Below, in pieces: positions 8,341-15,952 of a stretch of 40,018 nt of DNA (positions are counted from its first letter, which is position 1; every line of letters begins with the position of its first letter). Source of the DNA: Methanomassiliicoccaceae archaeon (GTDB lineage: Archaea > Thermoplasmatota > Thermoplasmata > Methanomassiliicoccales > Methanomethylophilaceae); contig WRKC01000102.1 in assembly GCA_009778275.1 (NCBI GenBank), forward strand, positions 1 to 40,018. Reading direction: 5' to 3'. The notes beneath the pieces were generated by a model that saw nothing but the letters and a program-made list of their open reading frames with translations, made no database searches and was not told the origin of the DNA. Both the position numbers and the translations under genes were made by a program.

Positions 8341-9300
8341 ATGAATGAGATTTGGACCGAGAAGTACAGGCCTAAAGATCTTGACGACGTAATAGGCCAA
8401 AAGCACATCACCGAAAGGATGAAAGCGTATGTCTCCTCCGGCAACATGCCGCACCTTCTGCTTGCCGGTCCCGCCGGCACCGGCAAGACCACATGCGCCC
8501 TTGCTCTGGCCAGGGGTCTTTTCGGCAGCGAATGGACCGGGAATTTTGTCGAGCTGAACGCATCCGACGAAAGAGGGATAGATGTTGTCAGGGGGAAGAT
8601 CAAAGATTTCGCAAGGACCTCCCCCCTCGGAAATGCCGAGTTCAAGATAATATTCATGGATGAGGCGGACGCCCTTACATCGGACGCGCAGGCCGCCCTG
8701 AGACGGACTATGGAGAGATACTCGAAGGTCTGCCGCTTCATACTGTCATGCAACTACTCATCTAAGATCATCGACCCCATACAGTCGAGATGCGCCGTGT
8801 TCAGATTCAGCCCTCTCCCTAAGGAGGATGTGGAGAACTACCTCAGGATGATAATAGCGAAAGAAGGGGTGAAGATGGACGATGATGCCGTCGAGGGCCT
8901 CATCCACGTTGCCAGGGGCGATATGAGGCGCGCCGTGAACTCACTGCAGGTCGCCGCCTCCCTCGGGAAGCACATAACTCTGGACGTGATCTATCAGACC
9001 ACCGGCCTGGCAAGGCCCGAAGAGGTGAAGAAGATGCTGGAGGCCGCACTAGGGGGGAATTTCCTGGGTGCGAGGGAAATGCTCGACAACATCATGGTGA
9101 CGTACGGTCTCTCGGGGCAGGACGTGATAAAACAGATACATTCCTCCTTTTTCGACCTGAGCATAACGGATTCGGAAAAGGTCAGGCTTATGGATAAGAC
9201 CGGAGAAGTGGAATTCAGGATCGTTGAGGGAAGCAACGAGAGGATACAGCTCGAGGCGTTGCTAGCATACCTCGTTATGATCGGCGGAAGCAAAAGATGA
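8341..9300 (+). CDS. rfcS: Replication factor C small subunit
   Basis: 319-residue AAA+ clamp-loader subunit that, with RFC-L, loads PCNA onto primed DNA. It starts with the archaeal RFCS signature WTEKYRP, followed by Walker A (GPAGTGKTT, about residue 43), the DEAD-like Walker B (FMDEAD, about residue 104), sensor 1 (SCNYSSKI) and the SRC arginine-finger motif (QSRCAVFRF). Length and all AAA+ boxes are normal. A T-rich TATA-like element sits about 30 bp upstream (around 8302-8310), consistent with a leaderless or very short leader. The nitroreductase gene follows within 10 bp. Confidence 0.97.
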   Translation: MNEIWTEKYRPKDLDDVIGQKHITERMKAYVSSGNMPHLLLAGPAGTGKTTCALALARGLFGSEWTGNFVELNASDERGIDVVRGKIKDFARTSPLGNAEFKIIFMDEADALTSDAQAALRRTMERYSKVCRFILSCNYSSKIIDPIQSRCAVFRFSPLPKEDVENYLRMIIAKEGVKMDDDAVEGLIHVARGDMRRAVNSLQVAASLGKHITLDVIYQTTGLARPEEVKKMLEAALGGNFLGAREMLDNIMVTYGLSGQDVIKQIHSSFFDLSITDSEKVRLMDKTGEVEFRIVEGSNERIQLEALLAYLVMIGGSKR

Positions 9301-9310
9301 GGTGCCGTAC

Positions 9311-10030
9311 ATGGAAAAAAAGGATCTTTACAATGCGATATGGAAGAGAAAGTCGGTAAGAAAGTATCTCGACAAACACGTAGAGAAAAGCAAGCTTGAC
9401 CAGCTCAGAAGGTCCATTTCCTCTCTCAACGAAGAGTCCGGGCTGACGATGGAACTCATCGAGGACAGCGACGCCTTCAATTCCATTAAGACATTTATGT
9501 TCAAGAACGTCCGTTCGGTGATAGCTGTCAAAGGGAGAACGGATGATCCCGACCTGCAGGAGAAGTGCGGATATTACGGCGAAGAGATCGTGCTGGAGGC
9601 CACCGCCTTGGGACTGGGCACCTGCTGGGTGGCCGCCTGGTCATTCAACTACAAGAGCGCTTCGCTTAACGTAAAGGATGATGAGACCATCATCTGCGGG
9701 ATACCTTTCGGTTACGGTACGGAGGGGATGAGCGAATCGACCACGGTGCCGATGAACCCCCACCGCAAAACAAAAAGCGTATCGGACTTCCTTGGCGGCA
9801 ACGCCAATGTCCCGGAATGGGTCACCTCTGCCATGAAATCAGTGCAGTTCGCGCCCACCTCATGGAACAGTCAGAAGACAAGATTCAGTTATGCGGATGA
9901 CAAACTCTCAGCGGAGATCCCCGAAGGCAGATTCACCATGATCGACTTCGGCATAACGAAGTACCACTTCGAGATCGCCGCTGAAGGAAAGTTCCCCCTG
10001 GGATCGCCGAGTGTGTTCGAAAAGCATTGA
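9311..10030 (+). CDS. Nitroreductase-family protein (putative TM nitroreductase type)
   Basis: 239-residue flavoprotein-like protein. The N-terminal segment AIWKRKSVRKYLD and the central GEEIVLEATALGLGTCWVA are characteristic of nitroreductases that use FMN and NAD(P)H. The later FAPTSWNSQK motif resembles the FMN-contacting APS/NxQ motif and suggests a fused double-domain arrangement as in the putative TM nitroreductase family. Physiological substrate unknown. I chose the ATG at 9311 over the in-frame GTG at 9302 because GAGGTG (9299-9304), which includes the rfcS stop, is a strong ribosome site at correct spacing. It is probably co-transcribed with rfcS. Confidence 0.87.
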   Translation: MEKKDLYNAIWKRKSVRKYLDKHVEKSKLDQLRRSISSLNEESGLTMELIEDSDAFNSIKTFMFKNVRSVIAVKGRTDDPDLQEKCGYYGEEIVLEATALGLGTCWVAAWSFNYKSASLNVKDDETIICGIPFGYGTEGMSESTTVPMNPHRKTKSVSDFLGGNANVPEWVTSAMKSVQFAPTSWNSQKTRFSYADDKLSAEIPEGRFTMIDFGITKYHFEIAAEGKFPLGSPSVFEKH

Positions 10031-10320
10031 ATACCGTTCGCAGATCATACATCGATCGTCCGAATTCGGCCTAATTGTACGCTTAGGGGGCAACGCTCAG
10101 GTAGCCCGAAAAGTTCATTGATGCCATGGCCTTGTTCAACCGCATACGTGAGATTTTTGAGCGTACCCATGCGATGCGTCTGCGCTTGAACTTGCATCAG
10201 GTGAAAGGTTTGAAACTAAATTGTTTCAAAAATATTTATTGAAACAAAATTGTTTCAAAATATTGCCAGATGGTATTGTTCAACGAGTATCTCTGAGAGT
10301 CCGGTTGTGGCCTTCACTTA
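10031..10320. other. Convergent intergenic region with a likely decayed gene
   Basis: Both flanking genes end here, so no promoter is expected, yet the gap holds two operator-like palindromes and a TATA-like element (listed separately). On the minus strand an uninterrupted 50-codon frame (10045-10197) starts 14 nt after the predicted transcription start. On the plus strand a frame around 10121-10240 reads as a basic helical segment (MALFNRIREIFERTH ...) preceded by two in-frame TAG codons. Neither is recognised. A degenerated gene or mobile-element remnant is the simplest reading. Confidence 0.35.
10210..10258. promoter_or_regulatory. Two near-identical 20-bp palindromes flanking a TATA-like box
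   Basis: TTGAAACTAAATTGTTTCAA (10210-10229) and TTGAAACAAAATTGTTTCAA (10239-10258) share TTGAAAC-N6-GTTTCAA and differ only at one spacer base. AATATTTAT (10231-10239) between them reads as a TATA box on the minus strand (ATAAATATT). Tandem dimer sites bracketing a promoter are typical of repressor control by a TetR- or MarR-like protein. They lie in a convergent gap, so the target gene is unclear. Confidence 0.65.
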
Positions 10321-11103
10321 TCACTGCCGTTTTGTCATCATTTTTGCTGTTGAACGGTCGACCATCGTTGATGGCATTATTTTCGATGAAAAGACCAAGA
10401 TCTTGTTGTAAATCCCTGGAATATGCCTTACTTTGCCTTTCATCATGCTCCTGTATCCGGCATCCGCCACCTTTTCAGGTTCCATAACAAATCTGTTGCT
10501 GAAAATGGGTGCTCCGACAAGGTCCGCTTTTTCGGCGAATTTCGTTCTTGTTGCACCCGGACAGATCGTCGTCGCAGTCACACCGGTCCCTTTCAGTTCC
10601 TCTCTGACGGCTCTGGAAAAAAACAAAATGTAAGATTTTGTCGCTGAATAAACAGCGCTCATTGGGCAAGGCACGCATGAGGCCGTTGATCCTATGAAAA
10701 GTATCTTTCCGCTCTTCCTTGACACCATACCTGGCAATATCATCTTGGTCAGTTCGGTAACGAACACCGTATGCAGTTGTATCATGCCTTTTTCTTTTTC
10801 AATATCAATATCAACAAATTTTCCCGCCGCATCGAATCCGGCGTTGTGGACAAGATAATCGATATCTATCTCCAGCCTGCGCAGGTTCTCATATATCTTC
10901 GAAGCTGCATCGGGCGACTCAAGGTCCTGTGCGATCGCCCAGGTCTTCACCCCGTATTCCTCCTGTAGGCATTCTTGCTGCTTTTGAAGATTCTCGTGAT
11001 TGCGGGAAACAAGGATTAAGTCTATCTTTTCCTGCGCAAACTTTTCGCACAGCGCATATCCGATGCCACTTGTGGTCCCGGTGATGAGTGCTGTTTTATT
11101 CAT
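10321..11103 (-). CDS. Short-chain dehydrogenase/reductase
   Basis: 260-residue classical SDR oxidoreductase. The cofactor-binding motif TGTTSGIG is at about residues 9-16, the NAG motif (HNAGFD) at about residue 88, the catalytic serine lies in FIGSTAS, and YSATK provides the active-site Tyr and Lys. PGATRTKF follows. The resemblance is to DltE/YqjQ-type SDRs with NADP(H) preference, but the substrate is unknown. The ATG at 11103 overlaps the end of the MerR reading frame (ATGAATAA), so synthesis is likely coupled to translation through the MerR gene and its internal TAG. Confidence 0.9.
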   Translation of the reverse strand: MNKTALITGTTSGIGYALCEKFAQEKIDLILVSRNHENLQKQQECLQEEYGVKTWAIAQDLESPDAASKIYENLRRLEIDIDYLVHNAGFDAAGKFVDIDIEKEKGMIQLHTVFVTELTKMILPGMVSRKSGKILFIGSTASCVPCPMSAVYSATKSYILFFSRAVREELKGTGVTATTICPGATRTKFAEKADLVGAPIFSNRFVMEPEKVADAGYRSMMKGKVRHIPGIYNKILVFSSKIMPSTMVDRSTAKMMTKRQ

Positions 11104-11542
11104 TCGGAGCACCCCCGAGGATCGACATGAACTCCTCCCAAACGGCATCCCAATTGCAATTGGGTTCGGCCTCAGTTATGCCTGCCCTTATATCTGCATC
11201 GTACAGTTCCAGCTTTTTGTCGATAAGCCTTTGAACGACCAATAATCTCTTCAGTTTTTCATCGACCTCATCTTTAAAGACACCGACCGTCCGACGTCTA
11301 TCTTCCTATGTGCTATGCGGGTCTTTTACCAGATCGATGTAGGCGCGGATGTTCTGGACCGGCATATCTACATTGCGCATACAACAGACCAGATATAGCC
11401 ATGATATGTCCGAATCCTTATACAGACGGTTCCCGACCTCATCGCGTGTTATCTCCGGCATGAGGCCTATTTTCTCATAATAACGCAAAGTGTGTTTTGA
11501 TAGCCCTAATCTGTTTCCCGCTTCCACTGTCGAATAGACCAT
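11096..11542 (-). CDS. MerR-family regulator with an in-frame TAG at codon 79 (pyrrolysine candidate)
   Basis: The ATG at 11542 begins a MerR helix-turn-helix: STVEAGNRLGLSKHTLRYYEKIGLM is the standard HTH plus RYYE/GL wing. A conventional reading stops at TAG (11306-11308) after 78 residues. The same frame then continues open for 69 codons to TAA at 11096-11098 and encodes a MerR-like dimerisation helix (FKDEVDEKLKRL ... DKKLELYD) and tail. Full length would be 148 residues, normal for the family. A TATA box (about 11563-11575) is placed for a leaderless start. Either TAG is decoded as pyrrolysine or this is a one-codon nonsense mutant. It probably controls the SDR gene whose start overlaps its end. 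Confidence 0.75.
11306..11308 (-). other. In-frame amber codon inside the MerR gene
   Basis: The minus-strand codon TAG sits between ...VKDPHST and EDRRRTVG..., at the junction of the DNA-binding domain and the coiled coil. The frame on both sides is coding, without compensating shift. No other gene that I can read in this window uses TAG as terminator; all end in TGA or TAA, as expected where TAG is reserved. Confidence 0.7.
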
Positions 11543-11711
11543 ATTCTCAAATGATAGACAATAGAAATATACTTTTGGAATAGAGCGCACTCTATACCCA
11601 GGTATGTGAAGAAAGCCGCTATTTCTGTTCCGTACGCACTTCTTAGACAAGAAGGATGAGGGATCCCCTGAAGATCCATCCTCGATAAATTATCGACAAG
11701 CACCCGACGAT

Positions 11712-12452
11712 TCATCCCTGCGAGCTATCCTGCAACCCTTTCAAAATACCGGATGCTTCCTCACTGCCTCTGGCCGCCGCTTTTCTGAACCACTTCTCGG
11801 CGTTGCTCCGGCTTTTTACCATGCCCTCTCCGCTCAGGGACATCTTCCCAAGCTGCAGCATGGCATCGGGGCTTCCTTCCTCCGCCGCCTTTGCCAGGAT
11901 CTTTGCGGCCTTGTCCGGGTCCTTCCGCATCCCTCTTCCCTCAAAGGTCATCATCCCCAGCCTGAACCTTGCCTTCGGATGTCCGATCTCTGCGCACTCG
12001 CCGTATATCTTCGCCGCTTCCCCCTCATCCTGAGGTATCCCGCGGCCCTCTTCTTTCATCACGCCTATCCTGTAATGGGCGGCGAGGTTGCCGTTCTCCG
12101 CTGCCTTGGTGTACCATCTCAGCGCCTCCTCCCAGTCCTGTTCGGTCCCCATGCCCTCGGAGAACATGTGCGCAAGGTTGAATTGAGCCCTCACATACCC
12201 CTGTTCCGCGGAGCACTTGTACAGTTTGAACGCTTTCTCCGCATCCTGGTACGCGCCGTATCCGTGCGTGAGCATGTACCCCATGTTGCATTGCCCCTCG
12301 GCATCTCCCTGCCTCGCGGAGAGCCTGAACCACATGAACGCCTTTTCCAGGTCCTTCTGCACTCCGTTGCCCTCGAAATACATGTATCCCATCGCGTTCT
12401 GCGCATGAGGGTCTCCCCCCGACGCGGCATCCAATACCTCTTTGAATCCCAA
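11712..12452 (-). CDS. Sel1-repeat protein
   Basis: 246 residues made almost wholly of about six Sel1-like repeats (the 36-residue alpha/alpha repeat, e.g. AQNAMGYMYFEGNGVQKD, ARFRLGMMTFEGRGMRKD). Such solenoids are protein-protein scaffolds and have no catalytic residues. No signal peptide is seen, so it is likely cytoplasmic. The start is a TTG at 12452 preceded by GAGGTGA, which contains the stop of the upstream gene, indicating strong translational coupling. It is the third gene of a Sel1-repeat operon (15032 to 11712). Confidence 0.88.
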   Translation of the reverse strand: MGFKEVLDAASGGDPHAQNAMGYMYFEGNGVQKDLEKAFMWFRLSARQGDAEGQCNMGYMLTHGYGAYQDAEKAFKLYKCSAEQGYVRAQFNLAHMFSEGMGTEQDWEEALRWYTKAAENGNLAAHYRIGVMKEEGRGIPQDEGEAAKIYGECAEIGHPKARFRLGMMTFEGRGMRKDPDKAAKILAKAAEEGSPDAMLQLGKMSLSGEGMVKSRSNAEKWFRKAAARGSEEASGILKGLQDSSQG

Positions 12453-12456
12453 ACTT

Positions 12457-13554
12457 TCACCTCACGATCACGGCGGAGTTCCTGACATGTATCTCCGGGT
12501 GTTCTATGTGCAGACTGAGCCTGTAGTAAGCTGTCAGATAGCCGTTCGCAGCTGCCATGGTGTAATATTTCAGGGCCTCGTCCAATTTCTTCTTCAGGCC
12601 TCTTCCTTCTTCATACAGAGTGCCGAGGGTGTACTGGGCATCCTCGGACCCGGCGACGGATGCCTTCGTCATCAGTTCGATCGCGATCTTATCGCTTCTC
12701 TTTACGAACACCCCCGCGTGATACATCATCGCCAAGGCGAACATCGCGTCAGGATTGCCCAGCTCCGCGGCCAAGATGTAATAGTCGAACGCTTTCTCTT
12801 CGTCCTCTTCTTCAAAGAACCTGTCTGCGGCTATCAGCGCCTGTTCCCTCACGATCTTCTCTTTCTCGACGCCGGTGTTCATGAGCTTTGTCTCTCTTTC
12901 CTCAAGAGAATCGTGTTTTCCCTTGTCGAGGGCGGAAAGCACCTCATGCCAGCATATGTTACACTTCTCGTGCCCCATATCCGCTCCCATCTTGTACCAC
13001 CTTCCGGCCTCAAAAAGGTCCGTTTCAACATCGAACAGACCGTATTCAAAGTTCCTGCCTATCCAATAGAACAGCTCCCCGTCTCCTTTGAGGCCCGTCT
13101 TTATGTACCATTGCTCCCGCTCGGATATGTCCGGGAGAACGCCGATGCCTCTTCCGTACATGTATCCGGTCATGAACATCGCCATCGTGTTCCCTTGGAC
13201 CGCTGCGGAGTACATACGTCTGAAGGCAGACCCTTCGTTCCTTTCCAGATATGTTCCGGTAAGATAGACGAACCCCATCTCGACCTTTGCCTCCGGAACC
13301 CCGGAATCCGCCGCGGCCCTTAGATAAAGAAGGAACATCTCTTCGTTTTTCTTGACGATCGTCCCGTCCCTGAATATCTTTGCCAATTCCCACTTCGCCC
13401 TTGAACATCCCACTTCCGACGATTTGACGTACCACTTCATAGCGAGCTCCGGATCCGGATCTATCTCTTTCCCATGATGGTACATGTAGGCGAGACCGAG
13501 TCTTGCATACGGGTTCCCGGCTTCCGCATCCTGGAATATCGTCCTCCCCGCCAT
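12457..13554 (-). CDS. Sel1-repeat protein
   Basis: 365 residues with about seven to eight Sel1-like repeats, e.g. ARLGLAYMYHHGKEIDPD and AQYTLGTLYEEGRGLKKK, interrupted mid-protein by a less regular charged helical stretch (residues about 200-250). The open frame extends much further upstream, but that part is antisense-like to the neighbouring gene. ATG 13554 is chosen because AAGGAGGAGGT lies just ahead of it and it begins 11 bp after the preceding stop. It is the middle gene of the operon and presumably a scaffold partner of its neighbours. Confidence 0.87.
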   Translation of the reverse strand: MAGRTIFQDAEAGNPYARLGLAYMYHHGKEIDPDPELAMKWYVKSSEVGCSRAKWELAKIFRDGTIVKKNEEMFLLYLRAAADSGVPEAKVEMGFVYLTGTYLERNEGSAFRRMYSAAVQGNTMAMFMTGYMYGRGIGVLPDISEREQWYIKTGLKGDGELFYWIGRNFEYGLFDVETDLFEAGRWYKMGADMGHEKCNICWHEVLSALDKGKHDSLEERETKLMNTGVEKEKIVREQALIAADRFFEEEDEEKAFDYYILAAELGNPDAMFALAMMYHAGVFVKRSDKIAIELMTKASVAGSEDAQYTLGTLYEEGRGLKKKLDEALKYYTMAAANGYLTAYYRLSLHIEHPEIHVRNSAVIVR

Positions 13555-13565
13555 GTACCTCCTCC

Positions 13566-15032
13566 TTACCTCATCCTCTCGGCCTTGATCCTTTCCAATA
13601 GTACCTTGGCATCCGGGTCCCCCTGCTTCGCTGCCAAGGAAAGATATCTTTTCGCACGGGGTATGTTCCTTCCCACATATTTGCCGTCCATGTACAGTTT
13701 TCCGAGATAATACTGTCCCTCGAAGTACCCCGAATCGGCCGATGCGTTGAGAAGCCTCAGACCTTCTTCGATATCCTGTTCCACTCCCGACCCCGTAACG
13801 TAAAGCATGCCGAGGAACGCTCCCGCGCCGGGGTGTCCCTGCTCGGCCGCCTGTCCGAACCACATCGCCGCATCCTTCTCGCTCTTCTCCACCCCGCGCC
13901 CATCGTAGAAGAGGCATCCCAGACAGTACTGCGAGTTGACCTCTCCCATCTCCGCAGCCTCCGTGAAATATTTTGCGGCCGTCCCATCGTTCTTTTCGTA
14001 ATGGCTGCCGTTCCCGTACATGCAGGCCAAAGCGTACTGCGCATATCCGTTGCCGTTCGCAGCCGCCTTCTCGAACCATTTCGCGGCGATCGCCGCATTC
14101 TCTTCGAGCACCTCTCCCTCGTACCTCATGTTAGCATAATCCACCATCGCCTGCTGGAATCCGGACTCGCAGGAGGATTCCAGAAGGCGGATGGCCTTGG
14201 CTTCGTCCCTTCTGACGCCTTTGCCGTAAGCGTACATCATCCCCAATTGATACTGTGCCTCGCCGTGCCCTCCCGCCGCGGCCTTCTCCAGATATGCATG
14301 GGACCTCCCGGGGTCGTAACTCTTGGTCTTCGGCACCGAATAGTGCGCCGCCAGAGAATATTGGGCTTCCGTGCTGCCGGCGTCCGCTGCCAGCTTGTAC
14401 CACTTCTCCGCCTGTTTCGCATCGCTTTCCGTGTAGCAGAGCCCGGCCTCATACATTTCCCCAATGTGGCACATCGCATCCGCACTGCCGTTCTCGGATG
14501 CTTTCATCAACCAATAGAGCGCTTTGTCCTTGTCCTTGCCGACTCCCTTCCCCATCAGGTACATGAAGCCTATGGTGCACTGAGCGTGGACATCGTCCTC
14601 CTCGGCGCATACGGTGTACCATCTTACGGCGGTCCTGTGATCCTTTTTAACGGGCGGCCTCCCTTCCGTATAGAGAGCGAACAGTTCCCTGCATGCGTCG
14701 GTGTTCCTCTGTTCGCCTTTGAATTTAAGGGATATCAATTCTCCGATCTCATCTGCGCCGCCGTTCCTCTCCATCTCGTCCTGAAGCAGAGCGGCGTCCT
14801 CGCAGCCGGAGGCGGCCGATCTCGTTAAGAGTTCCTTTGCCGTCACCTCGTCCTTTGCGGACGACGTCCCGGTCAGGAGGAAGAGGGAATACAGATACTG
14901 AGCCTCGCTGCCGCCTTCCGAGGATGACCTTTCCAGCATCTCCGCCGCTTTGGCGAGATCGTATCCCTGCGAAGCGCAGTCCATGCGGGATCGTGCTTCA
15001 TAACAGGTGCTGTCGTTCCTCTCAGATGGCAT
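13566..15032 (-). CDS. Large Sel1-repeat protein
   Basis: 488 residues with roughly eleven or twelve Sel1-like repeats; clear copies include AQCTIGFMYLMGKGVGKD and AQYQLGMMYAYGKGVRRD. The first 100 residues are more divergent repeats. No signal peptide or membrane segment is visible. It is the first gene of the three-gene operon: a TATA-like ATAAATAC (minus strand, 15052-15059) is about 24 bp before the ATG, so the transcript is probably leaderless. The palindrome ATTTATCA/TGATAAAT (15055-15077) overlaps this promoter. Confidence 0.88.
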   Translation of the reverse strand: MPSERNDSTCYEARSRMDCASQGYDLAKAAEMLERSSSEGGSEAQYLYSLFLLTGTSSAKDEVTAKELLTRSAASGCEDAALLQDEMERNGGADEIGELISLKFKGEQRNTDACRELFALYTEGRPPVKKDHRTAVRWYTVCAEEDDVHAQCTIGFMYLMGKGVGKDKDKALYWLMKASENGSADAMCHIGEMYEAGLCYTESDAKQAEKWYKLAADAGSTEAQYSLAAHYSVPKTKSYDPGRSHAYLEKAAAGGHGEAQYQLGMMYAYGKGVRRDEAKAIRLLESSCESGFQQAMVDYANMRYEGEVLEENAAIAAKWFEKAAANGNGYAQYALACMYGNGSHYEKNDGTAAKYFTEAAEMGEVNSQYCLGCLFYDGRGVEKSEKDAAMWFGQAAEQGHPGAGAFLGMLYVTGSGVEQDIEEGLRLLNASADSGYFEGQYYLGKLYMDGKYVGRNIPRAKRYLSLAAKQGDPDAKVLLERIKAERMR

Positions 15033-15054
15033 GTACTTACCATATGTGCACTGT

Positions 15055-15077
15055 ATTTATCATTTTAGCTGATAAAT
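15055..15077. promoter_or_regulatory. Palindrome over the Sel1-operon promoter
   Basis: ATTTATCA (15055-15062) and TGATAAAT (15070-15077) form an exact 8-bp dyad with a 7-bp spacer. The left arm is also the TATA box of the minus-strand Sel1 operon. A protein bound here would block transcription. The rest of the 230-bp divergent gap to 15262 shows no further gene; a second TATA (AGAATATAA, about 15232-15240) serves the plus-strand Sel1 gene. Confidence 0.45.
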
Positions 15078-15262
15078 AAATGTAAGTTCACCTGACCTCG
15101 ATCCGAAACAACGTGGCAGAATGCGATATACGCCCCGGCGGCGTGCCTGCCGGTCGGTGCGTGAGATGTCTTCACTGAAAGCGCACCGCACCCGTTCCCG
15201 CACGAATCGGGACAAGAACAGCTTGTCATAAAGAATATAACCATCGATAAATATCTGCATTC

Positions 15263-15952
15263 ATGCGCGAGGACTCAGGCATCCCGTTCGAAAGCCGGAT
15301 GGAGCCTTTGGAGTGGGCAAAGTTCATAATAAGAACCAAGTCCGAGAAGAATTACAATTCCGCCTTCTCGATACTTTCAGCTTCCGCCAACAAAGGGTCC
15401 TCGGATGCGGAGTTCTATCTCGGCCTCCTGTACTCCAGGGGGCAAGGCGTACGGAAGGACCTCGATGCAGCAAGGCACTGGTTCGAGCGCGCTTCCGAAG
15501 GGGGGAACCTGGGTGCGATGTACTTCATGGGTAAGATGTACAGCAAAGGCTACGGAGCGGAGAAGAACGCCAAGAAGGCCATCTCATTCCTCGGCACGCC
15601 CGCGCTTATGGGCGACCCGAGGGCCCAATATGAATTGGGATTGATCTATTTCGACGGCGACAGTGCGGAAAAGGACATCTCCACCGCGGTCAAGTGGTTC
15701 ACGATGTCCGCCGAGTCCGGCCATTCCGAGGCCCAGTTCGTGCTCGGGCAGTTGTACAAGACCGGATACGGCGTCGAAAAGAGCACGGAGAAGGCTCTGG
15801 ATTGGCTTACGTCGGCCGCCATGAACAAGCACAGGGGCGCCCAGATACTTCTCGGCAATATGTACGACACCGGGGACGGCGTTCCCGTGGATAAGGAAGA
15901 GGCCGACCGGTGGTACAGCATGAGGAACGATGCGGTTATTTCAGCCCTCTGA
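15263..15952 (+). CDS. Sel1-repeat protein
   Basis: 229 residues with about five Sel1-like repeats (e.g. AEFYLGLLYSRGQGVRKD, AQFVLGQLYKTGYGVEKS, AQILLGNMYDTGDGVPVD). It is transcribed divergently from the three-gene Sel1 operon. The TATA candidate about 25 bp upstream suggests a leaderless message starting at this ATG. Its 3' end overlaps the 3' end of formate-tetrahydrofolate ligase by 17 bp in convergent orientation. It is likely a duplicated family member of the adjacent cluster and acts as a protein scaffold. Confidence 0.88.
   Translation: MREDSGIPFESRMEPLEWAKFIIRTKSEKNYNSAFSILSASANKGSSDAEFYLGLLYSRGQGVRKDLDAARHWFERASEGGNLGAMYFMGKMYSKGYGAEKNAKKAISFLGTPALMGDPRAQYELGLIYFDGDSAEKDISTAVKWFTMSAESGHSEAQFVLGQLYKTGYGVEKSTEKALDWLTSAAMNKHRGAQILLGNMYDTGDGVPVDKEEADRWYSMRNDAVISAL

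Noticed and set aside
10121..10240. Plus-strand frame MALFNRIREIFERTH ... resembling a transposase end
   Set aside because: Two in-frame TAG codons precede it, there are no inverted terminal repeats or target duplications, and I cannot name a transposase family; mentioned only as possible relic.
12457..14079. A 540-codon version of the middle Sel1 gene
   Set aside because: The first 175 codons run in the shadow of the preceding Sel1 gene with a basic, shadow-like composition; the ATG at 13554 has a strong ribosome site.
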